Shown one piece after another: positions 1 through 10,387 of a DNA stretch of 64,000 nt (positions are counted from its first letter, which is position 1; every line of letters starts with the position of its first letter). This DNA is from Ptiloglossa arizonensis (lineage: Eukaryota > Arthropoda > Insecta > Hymenoptera > Colletidae): the NCBI RefSeq assembly GCF_051014685.1, contig NW_027478785.1, positions 481,729 to 545,728 on the forward strand. The letters are read 5' to 3'. The notes beneath the pieces were generated by a model. That model was given only the letters and a program-made list of their open reading frames with translations. It was not told the origin of the DNA and made no database searches. Position numbers and translations under genes: made by a program.

Positions 1-177
1 GATTGACCTAACCCAAAAATTCCTATTGTATCTGCAAGTAGAAACTCGCCCGATTACAACGGTATGTGTATTTTTTCCCTAGGCCATTCTGGTTAAGCGT
101 TTGGAGCAGCAGAATTGCGAAAAATTTGTTGTCTTCTCAACCATTTCTTAGCTTCAAACTCCCATATCTCGCGAACG
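1..177 (+). repeat. Representative 177-bp monomer (type L)
   Basis: This is the first complete monomer, with phase chosen at 'gattgacc'. Its landmarks are a T6 run at 71-76, an AvrII palindrome CCTAGG at 78-83, a well-conserved block around 'ggttaagcgtttgg' near 91-104, an A-run starting at 120, and an NruI palindrome TCGCGA at 169-174. The consensus built by eye is 75 of 177 G+C (42%) with eight CpGs. The length equals 59 codons exactly, so any open frame re-enters the same frame in the next copy. In most copies the longest plus-strand frame is cut by the TAG in 'ccctagg' and by the TAG in 'cttagctt'. It opens only where these mutate, for example to 'cccgagg'. I see no coding evidence. Confidence 0.95.
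160..176 (-). promoter_or_regulatory. CENP-B box-like element (one mismatch to the core), one per monomer
   Basis: Read on the minus strand these 17 bases are g-TTCG-cgag-A-ta-TGGG-a. The known CENP-B box core is nTTCGnnnnAnnCGGGn, so eight of nine fixed positions match and the exception is T for C at the start of CGGG. The element sits at the same place in most monomers of the window and lies in the least variable part of the unit. A one-mismatch hit on either strand of a random 177-mer has about a 4% chance (28/4^9 times about 354 positions), so coincidence is not excluded. I saw no copy that restores CGGG. Several subtypes lose the TGGG part. Binding by a CENP-B-like protein is inference only. 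Confidence 0.4.
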
Positions 178-293
178 GATTGACCAAACCCAGAAGTTCC
201 TGCTGCGTCTGAAAGTAGAAAGTCGCCCGATTACAACGGTATGTGTATTTTTTCCCTAGGCCATTCTGGTTAAGCGTTTGTCGCGGCAGAATT

Positions 294-309
294 GCGAAAA
301 ATTTTTTGC
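294..309. other. A5T6 near-palindrome, representative copy
   Basis: The 16 bases gcgAAAAATTTTTTgc form an inverted repeat with one mismatched pair. The element recurs in roughly the subset of monomers that read 'ttttttgcc' here. The other common version replaces it with 'aaaaatttgttgtc', and zone III also has 'aaaaattttctgcc'. Together with the T6 run about 45-50 bp upstream this gives two phased A/T tracts per monomer. Such tracts are known to be stiff or curved and to influence nucleosome placement. A role in phasing one nucleosome per 177-bp monomer is inference. Confidence 0.5.
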
Positions 310-1640
310 CTTCTCCACCATTTCTTAGCTTCAAACTCCCATATCTCGCGAACGGATTGACCTAACCCAAAAATTCCTATTGTATCTGCAAGTAGAAACT
401 CGCCCGATTACATCGGTATGTGTATTTTTTCCCTAGGCCATTCTGGTTAAGCGTTTGGAGCAGCAGAATTGCGAAAAGTTTTTTGCCTTCTCAACCATTT
501 CTTGTCTTCAAACTCCCATATCTCGCGAACGGATTGACCTAACCCAGAAATTCCTATTGTATCTGAAAGTTGAAACTCGCCCGACTACATTGGTATGTGT
601 ATTTTTTCCCTAGGGCATTCTGGTTAAGCGTTTGGATCAGCAGAATTGCGAAAAATTGTATGCCTTCTCAACCATTTCTTGGCTTCAAACTCCCATATCT
701 CGCGAACGGATAGACCTAACCCAAAAATTCCTGTTGCGTTGAAAGTAGAAGCTCGCCCGATTACAACGGTATGCGTATTTTTTCCCTAGTCCATTCTGGT
801 TAAGCGTTTGGAGCAGCAGAATTGCGAAAAATTTGTGGTCTTCTCAACCATTTCTTAGTTTCAAACTCCCATATCTCGCGAACGGATTGACCTAACCCAA
901 AAATTCCTATTGTATCTGCAAGTAGAAACTCGCCCGATTACAACGGTATGTGTATTTTTTCCCTAGGCCATTCTGGTTAAGCGTTTGGAGCAGCAGAATT
1001 GCGAAAAATGTTTTGCCTTCTCAACCATTTCTTGTCTTCAAACTCTCATATCTCGCGAATGGATTGACATAACCCAAAAATTCCTATTGCATCTGAAAGT
1101 AGAAACTCGCCCGATTACAACGGTACGTGTATTTTTCCCTTAGGCCATTCTGGTTAAGCGATTGGAGCAGCAGATGTGCGAAAAATTTATTGTCTTCTCA
1201 ACCATTTCTTAGCTTCAAACTCCCATATCTCGCGAACGGATTGACCTAACCCAAAAATTCCTATTGCATCTGAAAGTAGAAACTCGCCCCATTACAACGT
1301 TATGTGTATTTTGTCCCGAGGCCATTCTGGTTAAGCGTTTGGAGCAGCAGAAGTGCGAAAAATTTTTTGCCTCCTCAACCATTTCTTGGCTTCAAACTCC
1401 CATATCTCGCGAACGGATTGACCTAACCCAAAAATTCCTGTTGCATCTGAAAGTAGAAACTCGCCCAATTACAACGGTATGTGTATTTTTTCCCTAGGCC
1501 ATTCTGGTTAAGCGTTTGGCGCGGCAGAATTGCGAAAAATATTTTGCCTTCTCAACCATTTCTTAGCTTCAAACTCCCATATCTCGCGAACGGATTGACC
1601 TAACCCAAAAATTCCTATTGTATCTGAAAGTAGAAACTCG

Positions 1641-4600
1641 CCCGATTAAAACGGTATGTGTATTTTTTCCTTGGCCATTCTGGTTAAGCGTTTGGAGCAG
1701 CAGAATTGCGAAAAGTTTTTTGCCTTCTCAACCATTTCTTGTCTTCAAACTCCCATATCTCGCGAACGGATTGACCAAACCCAGAAGTTCCTGCTGCGTC
1801 TGAAAGTAGGAACTCGCCCGATTACAACGATATGCGTATTTTTTCCCTAGGGCATTTTGGTTAAGCGTTTGGAGCAGCAGAATTGCGAAAAATTTCTTGC
1901 CTTCTTAACCATTTCTTGGCTTCAAACTCCCATATCTCGCGAACGGATTGACCTAACCCAAAAATTCCTATGGCATCTGAAAGTAGAAACTCACCCGATT
2001 ACAAAGGTATGTGTATTTTTTCCCTAGGCCATTCTGGTTAAGCGTTTGGAGCAGCAGAATTGCGAAAAATTTGTTGTCTTCTCAACCATTTCTTAGTTTC
2101 AAACTCCCATATCTCGCGAACGGATTGACCAATCCCAGATGTTCCTGCTGCGTCTGAAAGTAGAAAGTCGCCCGATTACAACGGTATGTGTATTTTTTCC
2201 CTAGGCCATTCTGGTTAAGCGTTTGTCGCGGCAGAATTGCGAAAAATTTTTTGCCTTCTCCACCATTTCTTAGCTTCAAACTCCCATATCTCGCGAACGG
2301 ATTGACCTAACCCAAAAATTCCTATTGTATCTGCAAGTAGAAACTCGCCCGATTACATCGGTATGTGTATTTTTTCCCTAGGCCATTCTGGTTAAGCGTT
2401 TGGAGCAGCAGAATTGCGAAAAGTTTTTTGCCTTCTCAACCATTTCTTGTCTTCAAACTCCCATATCTCGCGAACGGATTGACCTAACCCAGAAATTCCT
2501 ATTGCATCTGAAAGTTGAAACTCGCCCGACTACATTGGTATGTGTATTTTTTCCCTAGGGCATTCTGGTTAAGCGTTTGGATCAGCAGAATTGCGAAAAA
2601 TTGTATGCCTTCTCAACCATTTCTTGGCTTCAAACTCCCATATCTCGCGAACGGATAGACCTAACCCAAAAATTCCTGTTGCGTTGAAAGTAGAAGCTCG
2701 CCCGATTACAACGGTATGCGTATTTTTTCCCTAGTCCATTCTGGTTAAGCGTTTGGAGCAGCAGAATTGCGAAAAATTTGTTGTCTTCTCAACCATTTCA
2801 TAGTTTCAAACTCCCATATCTCGCGAACGGACTGACCTAACCCAAAAATTCCTATTGTATCTGCAAGTAGAAACTCGCCCGATTACAACGGTATGTGTAT
2901 TTTTTCCCTAGGCCATTCTGGTTAAGCGTTTGGAGCAGCAGAATTGCGAAAAATGTTTTGCCTTCTCAACCATTTCTTGTCTTCAAACTCTCATATCTCG
3001 CGAATGGATTGACATAACCCAAAAATTCCTATTGCATCTGAAAGTAGAAACTCGCCCGATTACAACGGTACGTGTATTTTTCCCTTAGGCCATTCTGGTT
3101 AAGCGATTGGAGCAGCAGATGTGCGAAAAATTTATTGTCTTCTCAACCATTTCTTAGCTTCAAACTCCCATATCTCGCGAACGGATTGACCTAACCCAAA
3201 AATTCCTATTGCATCTGAAAGTAGAAACTCGCCCCATTACAACGTTATGTGTATTTTTTCCCGAGGCCATTCTGGTTAAGCGTTTGGAGCAGCAGAATTG
3301 CGAAAAATTTTTTGCCTTCTCAACCATTTCTTAGTTTCAAAGTCCCATATCTCGCGAACGGATTGACCAAACCCAAAAATTCCTGCTGCGTCTGAAAGTA
3401 GAAGCTCGCCCGATTACAACGGTATGCGTATTTTTTCCCTAGGCCATTCTGGTTAAGCGTTTGGAGCAGCAAAAATGCGAAAAATTTGTTGTCTTCTCAA
3501 CCATTACTTAGCTTCAAAGTCCCATATCTCGCGAACGGATTGACCGAACCCAAAAATTCCTGCTTCGTCTGAAAGTAGAAACACGCCCGATTACAACGGT
3601 ATGCGTATTTTTTCCCTAGGCCATTCTGGTTAAGCGTTTGGAGCAGCAGAAGTGCGAAAAATTTTTTGCCTCCTCAACCATTTCTTGGCTTCAAACTCCC
3701 ATACCTCGCGAACGGATTGACCTAACCCAAAAATTCCTGTTGCATCTGAAAGTAGAAACTCGCCCAATTACAACGGTATGTGTATTTTTTCCCTAGGCCA
3801 TTCTGGTTAAGCGTTTGGCGCGGCAGAATTGCGAAAAATTTTTTGCCTTCTCAACCATTTCTTAGCTTCAAACTCCCATATCTCGCGAACGGATTGACCT
3901 AACCCAAAAATTCCTATTGTATCTGAAAGTAGAAACTCGCCCGATTACAACGGTATGTGTATTTTTTCCTTGGCCATTCTGGTTAAGCGTTTGGAGCAGC
4001 AGAATTGCGAAAAGTTTTTTGCCTTCTCAACCATTTCTTGTCTTCAAACTCCCATATCTCGCGAACGGATTGACCTAACCCAAAAATTCCTATTGCATCT
4101 GAAAGTTGAAACTCGCCCGACTACAGCGGTATGTGTATTTTTTCCCTAGGGCATTCTGGTTAAGCGTTTGGATCAGCAGAATTGCGAAAAATTGTATGCC
4201 TTCTCGACCATTTCTTGGCTTCAAACTCCCATATCTCGTCAACGGATAGACCTAACCCAAAAATTCCTGTTGCGTGTGAAAGTAGAAACTCGCCCGATTA
4301 CAACGGTATGTGTATTTTTTCCCTAGTCCATTCTGGTTAAGCGTTTGGAGCAGCAGAATTGCGAAAAATTTGTTGTCTTCTCAACCATTTCTTAGCTTCA
4401 AACTCCCATATCTCGCGAACGGATTGACCAAACCCAAAAATTCCTGCTGCGTCTGAAAGTAGAAACTCGCCCCGATTATAACGATATGCGTATTTTTACC
4501 CTAGGCCATTCTGGTTAAGCGTTTGGAGCAGCAGAATTGCGAAAAATGTTTTGCCTTCTCAACCATTTCTTGTCTTTAAACTCTCATATCTCGCGAATGG

Positions 4601-5709
4601 ATTGACATAACCCAAAAATTCCTATTGCATCTGAAAGTAGAAACTCGCCCGATTACAACGGTACGTGTATTTTTCCCATAGGCCATTCTGGTTAAGCGAT
4701 TGGAGCAGCAGATGTGCGAAAAATTTATTGTCTTCTCAACCATTTCTTAGCTTCAAACTCCCATATCTGGCGAACGGATTGACCTAACCCAAAAATTCCT
4801 ATTGCATCTGAAAGTAGAAACTCGCCCCATTACAACGTTATGTGTATTTTTTCCCGAGGCCATTCTGGTTAAGCGTTTGGAGCAGCAGAATTGCGAAAAA
4901 TTTTTTGCCTTCTCAACCGTTTCTTAGCTTCAAAGTCCCATATCTCGCGAACGGATAGACCAAACCCAAAAATTCCTGCTGCGTCTGAAAGTAGAAGCTC
5001 GCCCGATTACAAAGGTATACGTATTTTTTCCCTAGGCCATTCTGGTTAAGCGTTTGGAGCAGCAGAAGTGCGAAAAATTTGTTGTCTTCTCAACCATTTC
5101 TTAGCTTCAAAGTCCCATATCTCGCGAACGGATTGACCGAACCCAAAAATTCCTGCTGCGTCTTAAAGTAGAAACACGCCCGATTACAACGGTATGCGTA
5201 TTTTTTCCCTAGGCCATTCTGGTTAAGCGTTTGGAGCAGCAGAATTGCGAAAAATTTTTTGCCTTCTCAACCATTTCTTGGCTTCAAACTCCCATATCTC
5301 GCGAACGGATTGACCTAACCCAAAAATTCCTGTTGCGTCTGAAAGTAGAAACTCGCCCGATTTCAACGCTATGTGTATTTTTTCCCTAGGCCATTCTGGT
5401 TAAGCGTTTGGAGCAGCAGAAGTGCGAAGAATTTGTTGTCTTCTCAACCATTTCTTAGCTTCAAACTCCCATATCTCGCGAACGGATTGACCAAACCCAG
5501 AAGTTCCTGTTGCATCTGAAAGTAGGAACTCGCCCCATTACAACGGTATGTGTATTTTTTCTCGGGGCCATTCTGGTTAAGCGTTTGGAGCAGCAGAAGT
5601 GTGAAAAATTTGTTGTCTTCTCAACCATTTCATAGCTTCAAACTCCCATATCTCGCGAACGGATTGACCTAAGCCAAAAATTCCTGTTGCGTCTGAAAGT
5701 AGAAACTCG
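1641..5709. repeat. 4.07-kb higher-order unit, copy A (23 monomers)
   Basis: Starting with the monomer at about 1,770, the types run K L K L L L L H L K E L L L L K H L K E L K L, 23 in all. The whole series repeats immediately downstream. Shared private variants tie the two copies together: 'cccgattaaaacgg' at 1,641 and 5,710, 'catacctcgcg' near 3,710 and 7,780, 'ctcgtcaacgg' near 4,235 and 8,305, and 'cctaagcc' near 5,670 and 9,740. The offset is 4,069 bp at the left and 4,070 bp further right. The half unit repeats the H L K E motif twice, a sign of older internal duplication. Confidence 0.88.
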
Positions 5710-8700
5710 CCCGATTAAAACGGTATGTGTATTTTTTCCTTGGCCATTCTGGTTAAGCGTTTGGAGCAGCAGAATTGCGAAAAGTTTTTTGCCTCTCAAC
5801 CATTTCTTGTCTTCAAACTCCCATATCTCGCGAACGGATTGACCAAACCCAGAAGTTCCTGCTGCGTCTGAAAGTAGGAACTCGCCCGATTACAACGATA
5901 TGCGTATTTTTTCCCTAGGGCATTTTGGTTAAGCGTTTGGAGCAGCAGAATTGCGAAAAATTTCTTGCCTTCTTAACCATTTCTTGGCTTCAAACTCCAT
6001 ATCTCGCGAACGGATTGACCTAACCCAAAAATTCCTATGGCATCTGAAAGTAGAAACTCACCCGATTACAAAGGTATGTGTATTTTTTCCCTAGGCCATT
6101 CTGGTTAAGCGTTTGGAGCAGCAGAATTGCGAAAAATTTGTTGTCTTCTCAACCATTTCTTAGTTTCAAACTCCCATATCTCGCGAACGGATTGACCAAA
6201 CCCCAGATGTTCCTGCTGCGTCTGAAAGTAGAAAGTCGCCCGATTACAACGGTATGTGTATTTTTTTCCCTAGGCCCATTCTGGTTAAGCGTTTGTCGCG
6301 GCAGAATTGCGAAAAATTTTTGCCTTCTCCACCATTTCTTAGCTTCAAACTCCCATATCTCGCGAACGGATTGACCTAACCCAAAAATTCCTATTGTATC
6401 TGCAAGTAGAAACTCGCCCGATTACATCGGTATGTGTATTTTTTCCCTAGGCCATTCTGGTTAAGCGTTTGGAGCAGCAGAATTGCGAAAAGTTTTTTGC
6501 CTTCTCAACCATTTCTTGTCTTCAAACTCCCATATCTCGCGACGGATTGACCTAACCCAGAAATTCCTATTGCATCTGAAAGTTGAAACTCGCCCGACTA
6601 CATTGGTATGTGTATTTTTTCCCTAGGGCATTCTGGTTAAGCGTTTGGATCAGCAGAATTGCGAAAAATTGTATGCCTTCTCAACCATTTCTTGGCTTCA
6701 AACTCCCATATCTCGCGAACGGATAGACCTAACCCAAAAATTCCTGTTGCGTTGAAAGTAGAAGCTCGCCCGATTACAACGGTATGCGTATTTTCTTCCC
6801 TAGTCCATTCTGGTTAAGCGTTTGGAGCAGCAGAATTGCGAAAAAATTTGTTGTCTTCTCAACCATTTCATAGTTTCAAACTCCCATATCTCGCGAACGG
6901 ACTGACCTAACCCAAAAATTCCTATTGTATCTGCAAGTAGAAACTCGCCCGATTACAACGGTATGTGTATTTTTTCCCTAGGCCATTCTGGTTAAGCGTT
7001 TGGAGCAGCAGAATTGCGAAAAATGTTTTGCCTTCTCAACCATTTCTTGTCTTCAAACTCTCATATCTCGCGAATGGATTGACATAACCCAAAAATTCCT
7101 ATTGCATCTGAAAGTAGAAACTCGCCCGATTACAACGGTACGTGTATTTTTCCCTTAGGCCATTCTGGTTAAGCGATTGGAGCAGCAGATGTGCGAAAAA
7201 TTTATTGTCTTCTCAACCATTTCTTAGCTTCAAACTCCCATATCTCGCGAACGGATTGACCTAACCCAAAAATTCCTATTGCATCTGAAAGTAGAAACTC
7301 GCCCCATTACAACGTTATGTGTATTTTTTCCCGAGGCCATTCTGGTTAAGCGTTTGGAGCAGCAGAATTGCGAAAAATTTTTTGCCTTCTCAACCATTTC
7401 TTAGTTTCAAAGTCCCATATCTCGCGAACGGATTGACCAAACCCAAAAATTCCTGCTGCGTCTGAAAGTAGAAGCTCGCCCGATTACAACGGTATGCGTA
7501 TTTTTTCCCTAGGCCATTCTGGTTAAGCGTTTGGAGCAGCAAAAATGCGAAAAATTTGTTGTCTTCTCAACCATTACTTAGCTTCAAAGTCCCATATCTC
7601 GCGAACGGATTGACCGAACCCAAAAATTCCTGCTTCGTCTGAAAGTAGAAACACGCCCGATTACAACGGTATGCGTATTTTTTCCCTAGGCCATTCTGGT
7701 TAAGCGTTTGGAGCAGCAGAAGTGCGAAAAATTTTTTGCCTCCTCAACCATTTCTTGGCTTCAAACTCCCATACCTCGCGAACGGATTGACCTAACCCAA
7801 AAATTCCTGTTGCATCTGAAAGTAGAAACTCGCCCAATTACAACGGTATGTGTATTTTTTCCCTAGGCCATTCTGGTTAAGCGTTTGGCGCGGCAGAATT
7901 GCGAAAAATTTTTTGCCTTCTCAACCATTTCTTAGCTTCAAACTCCCATATCTCGCGAACGGATTGACCTAACCCAAAAATTCCTATTGTATCTGAAAGT
8001 AGAAACTCGCCCGATTACAACGGTATGTGTATTTTTTCCTTGGCCATTCTGGTTAAGCGTTTGGAGCAGCAGAATTGCGAAAAGTTTTTTGCCTTCTCAA
8101 CCATTTCTTGTCTTCAAACTCCCATATCTCGCGAACGGATTGACCTAACCCAAAAATTCCTATTGCATCTGAAAGTTGAAACTCGCCCGACTACAGCGGT
8201 ATGTGTATTTTTTCCCTAGGGCATTCTGGTTAAGCGTTTGGATCAGCAGAATTGCGAAAAATTGTATGCCTTCTCGACCATTTCTTGGCTTCAAACTCCC
8301 ATATCTCGTCAACGGATAGACCTAACCCAAAAATTCCTGTTGCGTGTGAAAGTAGAAACTCGCCCGATTACAACGGTATGTGTATTTTTTCCCTAGTCCA
8401 TTCTGGTTATGCGTTTGGAGCAGCAGAATTGCGAAAAATTTGTTGTCTTCTCAACCATTTCTTAGCTTCAAACTCCCATATCTCGCGAACGGATTGACCA
8501 AACCCAAAAATTCCTGCTGCGTCTGAAAGTAGAAACTCGCCCCGATTATAACGATATGCGTATTTTTACCCTAGGCCATTCTGGTTAAGCGTTTGGAGCA
8601 GCAGAATTGCGAAAAATGTTTTGCCTTCTCAACCATTTCTTGTCTTTAAACTCTCATATCTCGCGAATGGATTGACATAACCCAAAAATTCCTATTGCAT

Positions 8701-9779
8701 CTGAAAGTAGAAACTCGCCCGATTACAACGGTACGTGTATTTTTCCCATAGGCCATTCTGGTTAAGCGATTGGAGCAGCAGATGTGCGAAAAATTTATTG
8801 TCTTCTCAACCATTTCTTAGCTTCAAACTCCCATATCTGGCGAACGGATTGACCTAACCCAAAAATTCCTATTGCATCTGAAAGTAGAAACTCGCCCCAT
8901 TACAACGTTATGTGTATTTTTTCCCGAGGCCATTCTGGTTAAGCGTTTGGAGCAGCAGAATTGCGAAAAATTTTTTGCCTTCTCAACCGTTTCTTAGCTT
9001 CAAAGTCCCATATCTCGCGAACGGATAGACCAAACCCAAAAATTCCTGCTGCGTCTGAAAGTAGAAGCTCGCCCGATTACAAAGGTATACGTATTTTTTC
9101 CCTAGGCCATTCTGGTTAAGCGTTTGGAGCAGCAGAAGTGCGAAAAATTTGTTGTCTTCTCAACCATTTCTTAGCTTCAAAGTCCCATATCTCGCGAACG
9201 GATTGACCGAACCCAAAAATTCCTGCTGCGTCTTAAAGTAGAAACACGCCCGATTACAACGGTATGCGTATTTTTTCCCTAGGCCATTCTGGTTAAGCGT
9301 TTGGAGCAGCAGAATTGCGAAAAATTTTTTGCCTTCTCAACCATTTCTTGGCTTCAAACTCCCATATCTCGCGAACGGATTGACCTAACCCAAAAATTCC
9401 TGTTGCGTCTGAAAGTAGAAACTCGCCCGATTTCAACGCTATGTGTATTTTTTCCCTAGGCCATTCTGGTTAAGCGTTTGGAGCAGCAGAAGTGCGAAGA
9501 ATTTGTTGTCTTCTCAACCATTTCTTAGCTTCAAACTCCCATATCTCGCGAACGGATTGACCAAACCCAGAAGTTCCTGTTGCATCTGAAAGTAGGAACT
9601 CGCCCCATTACAACGGTATGTGTATTTTTTCTCGGGGCCATTCTGGTTAAGCGTTTGGAGCAGCAGAAGTGTGAAAAATTTGTTGTCTTCTCAACCATTT
9701 CATAGCTTCAAACTCCCATATCTCGCGAACGGATTGACCTAAGCCAAAAATTCCTGTTGCGTCTGAAAGTAGAAACTAG
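5710..9779. repeat. 4.07-kb higher-order unit, copy B (23 monomers)
   Basis: This is a direct tandem copy of the preceding unit with few substitutions, such as 'ggttatgcg' at about 8,407 where copy A has 'ggttaagcg'. Copy A ends in 'aaactcgc' and continues with the variant that opens this copy. This copy ends in 'aaactagc' and continues into the mosaic block. Its first kilobase carries an unusual run of single-base indels, described separately. Those indels account for the one-base change in offset against copy A. Confidence 0.88.
5794..6846. other. Cluster of single-base indels, possible assembly error
   Basis: Nine one-base gains or losses lie in about 1.05 kb, mostly in homopolymers. They are 'gcctctc' for gccttctc near 5,794, 'actccat' for actcccat near 5,998, an extra c near 6,203, an extra t near 6,263, an extra c near 6,276, a missing t near 6,318, a missing a near 6,543, an inserted c in the T-run near 6,795, and an extra a near 6,843. 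The sister copy at 1.7-2.8 kb lacks all of them, and elsewhere indels are rare. The net change is +1, matching the offset shift from 4,069 to 4,070 bp. Sequencing or polishing error is the simplest reading, with true mutation the alternative. Confidence 0.7.
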
Positions 9780-10387
9780 CCCGATTACAACGCTATGTGT
9801 ATTTTTTCCCTAGGCCATTCTGGTTAAGCGTTTGGAGCAGCAGAAGTGCGAAGAATTTGTTGTCTTCTCAACCATTTCTTAGCTTCAAACTCCCATATCT
9901 CGCGAACGGATTGACCAAACCCAGAAGTTCCTGCTGCGTCTGAAAGTAGAAACTCGCCCGATTACAACGGTATGCGTATTTTTTCCCTAGGCCATTCTGG
10001 TTAAGCGTTTGGCGCGGCAGAATTGCGAAAAATTTTTTGCCTTCTCAACCATTTCTTAGCTTCAAACTCCCATATCTCGCGAACGGATTGACCTAACCCA
10101 AAAATTCCTATTGTATCTGAAAGTAGAAACTCGCCCGATTACAACGGTATGTGTATTTTTTCCTTGGCCATTCTGGTTAAGCGTTTGGAGCAGCAGAATT
10201 GCGAAAAGTTTTTTGCCTTCTCAACCATTTCTTGTCTTCAAACTCCCATATCTCGCGAACGGATTGACCTAACCCAAAAATTCCTATTGCATCTGAAAGT
10301 TGAAACTCGCCCGACTACAGCGGTATGTGTATTTTTTCCCTAGGGCATTCTGGTTAAGCGTTTGGATCAGCAGAATTGCGAAAAATT
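8950..10387. repeat. Eight-monomer segment, first copy (offset 2,477 bp)
   Basis: This segment straddles the right edge of the 4.07-kb unit and recurs at 11,427-12,864. Both copies share 'gcgtcttaaag' (9,227 and 11,704), the 'ctcggggcc' variant, 'aactagccc', 'gtttggcgcgg' and the 'ttttttccttggcc'-type monomer (the second copy reads 'tctttggcc'). Beyond 10,387 the first copy reads 'aaaaattttttgcc', while the second reads 'aaaaattgtatgcc' like the 4.07-kb unit. The break point is therefore near that base. Confidence 0.75.

Larger units (their letters stand above)
1..1640. repeat. Leading block, partial copy of the 4.07-kb unit with a two-monomer deletion
   Basis: From monomer 2 onward this block matches the sequence beginning near 2,082 at an offset of 1,945 bp, including the rare 'gtttgtcgcgg' and 'gcgttgaaag' variants. 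Near 1,340 the offset changes to 2,299 bp: 'gcctcctcaacc' at 1,369 matches 3,668. The two monomers present at about 3,285-3,639 (types K and E) are therefore missing here, a 354-bp step. Monomer types run L K L L L L H L L L. The block is most simply a truncated older copy of the unit that follows. Confidence 0.8.

Noticed and set aside
1..20. Telomere-like 'cctaaccc' in each L monomer
   Set aside because: It is a single eight-base match to the TTAGGG-type repeat per 177 bp, with no tandem telomeric run anywhere in the window. It is lost in K, E, H and G monomers.
89..100. Possible RNA polymerase III A box in 'tggttaagcg'
   Set aside because: The match to the A-box consensus is incomplete and no B box (ggttcga-like) follows at a suitable distance, so a tRNA-derived origin or pol III promoter is not supported.
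6078..6374. Longest open frame, 98 codons
   Set aside because: It exists only because of the single-base indels clustered at 5.79-6.85 kb, which shift frames between monomers. The sister copy near 2.0-2.3 kb has no such frame.
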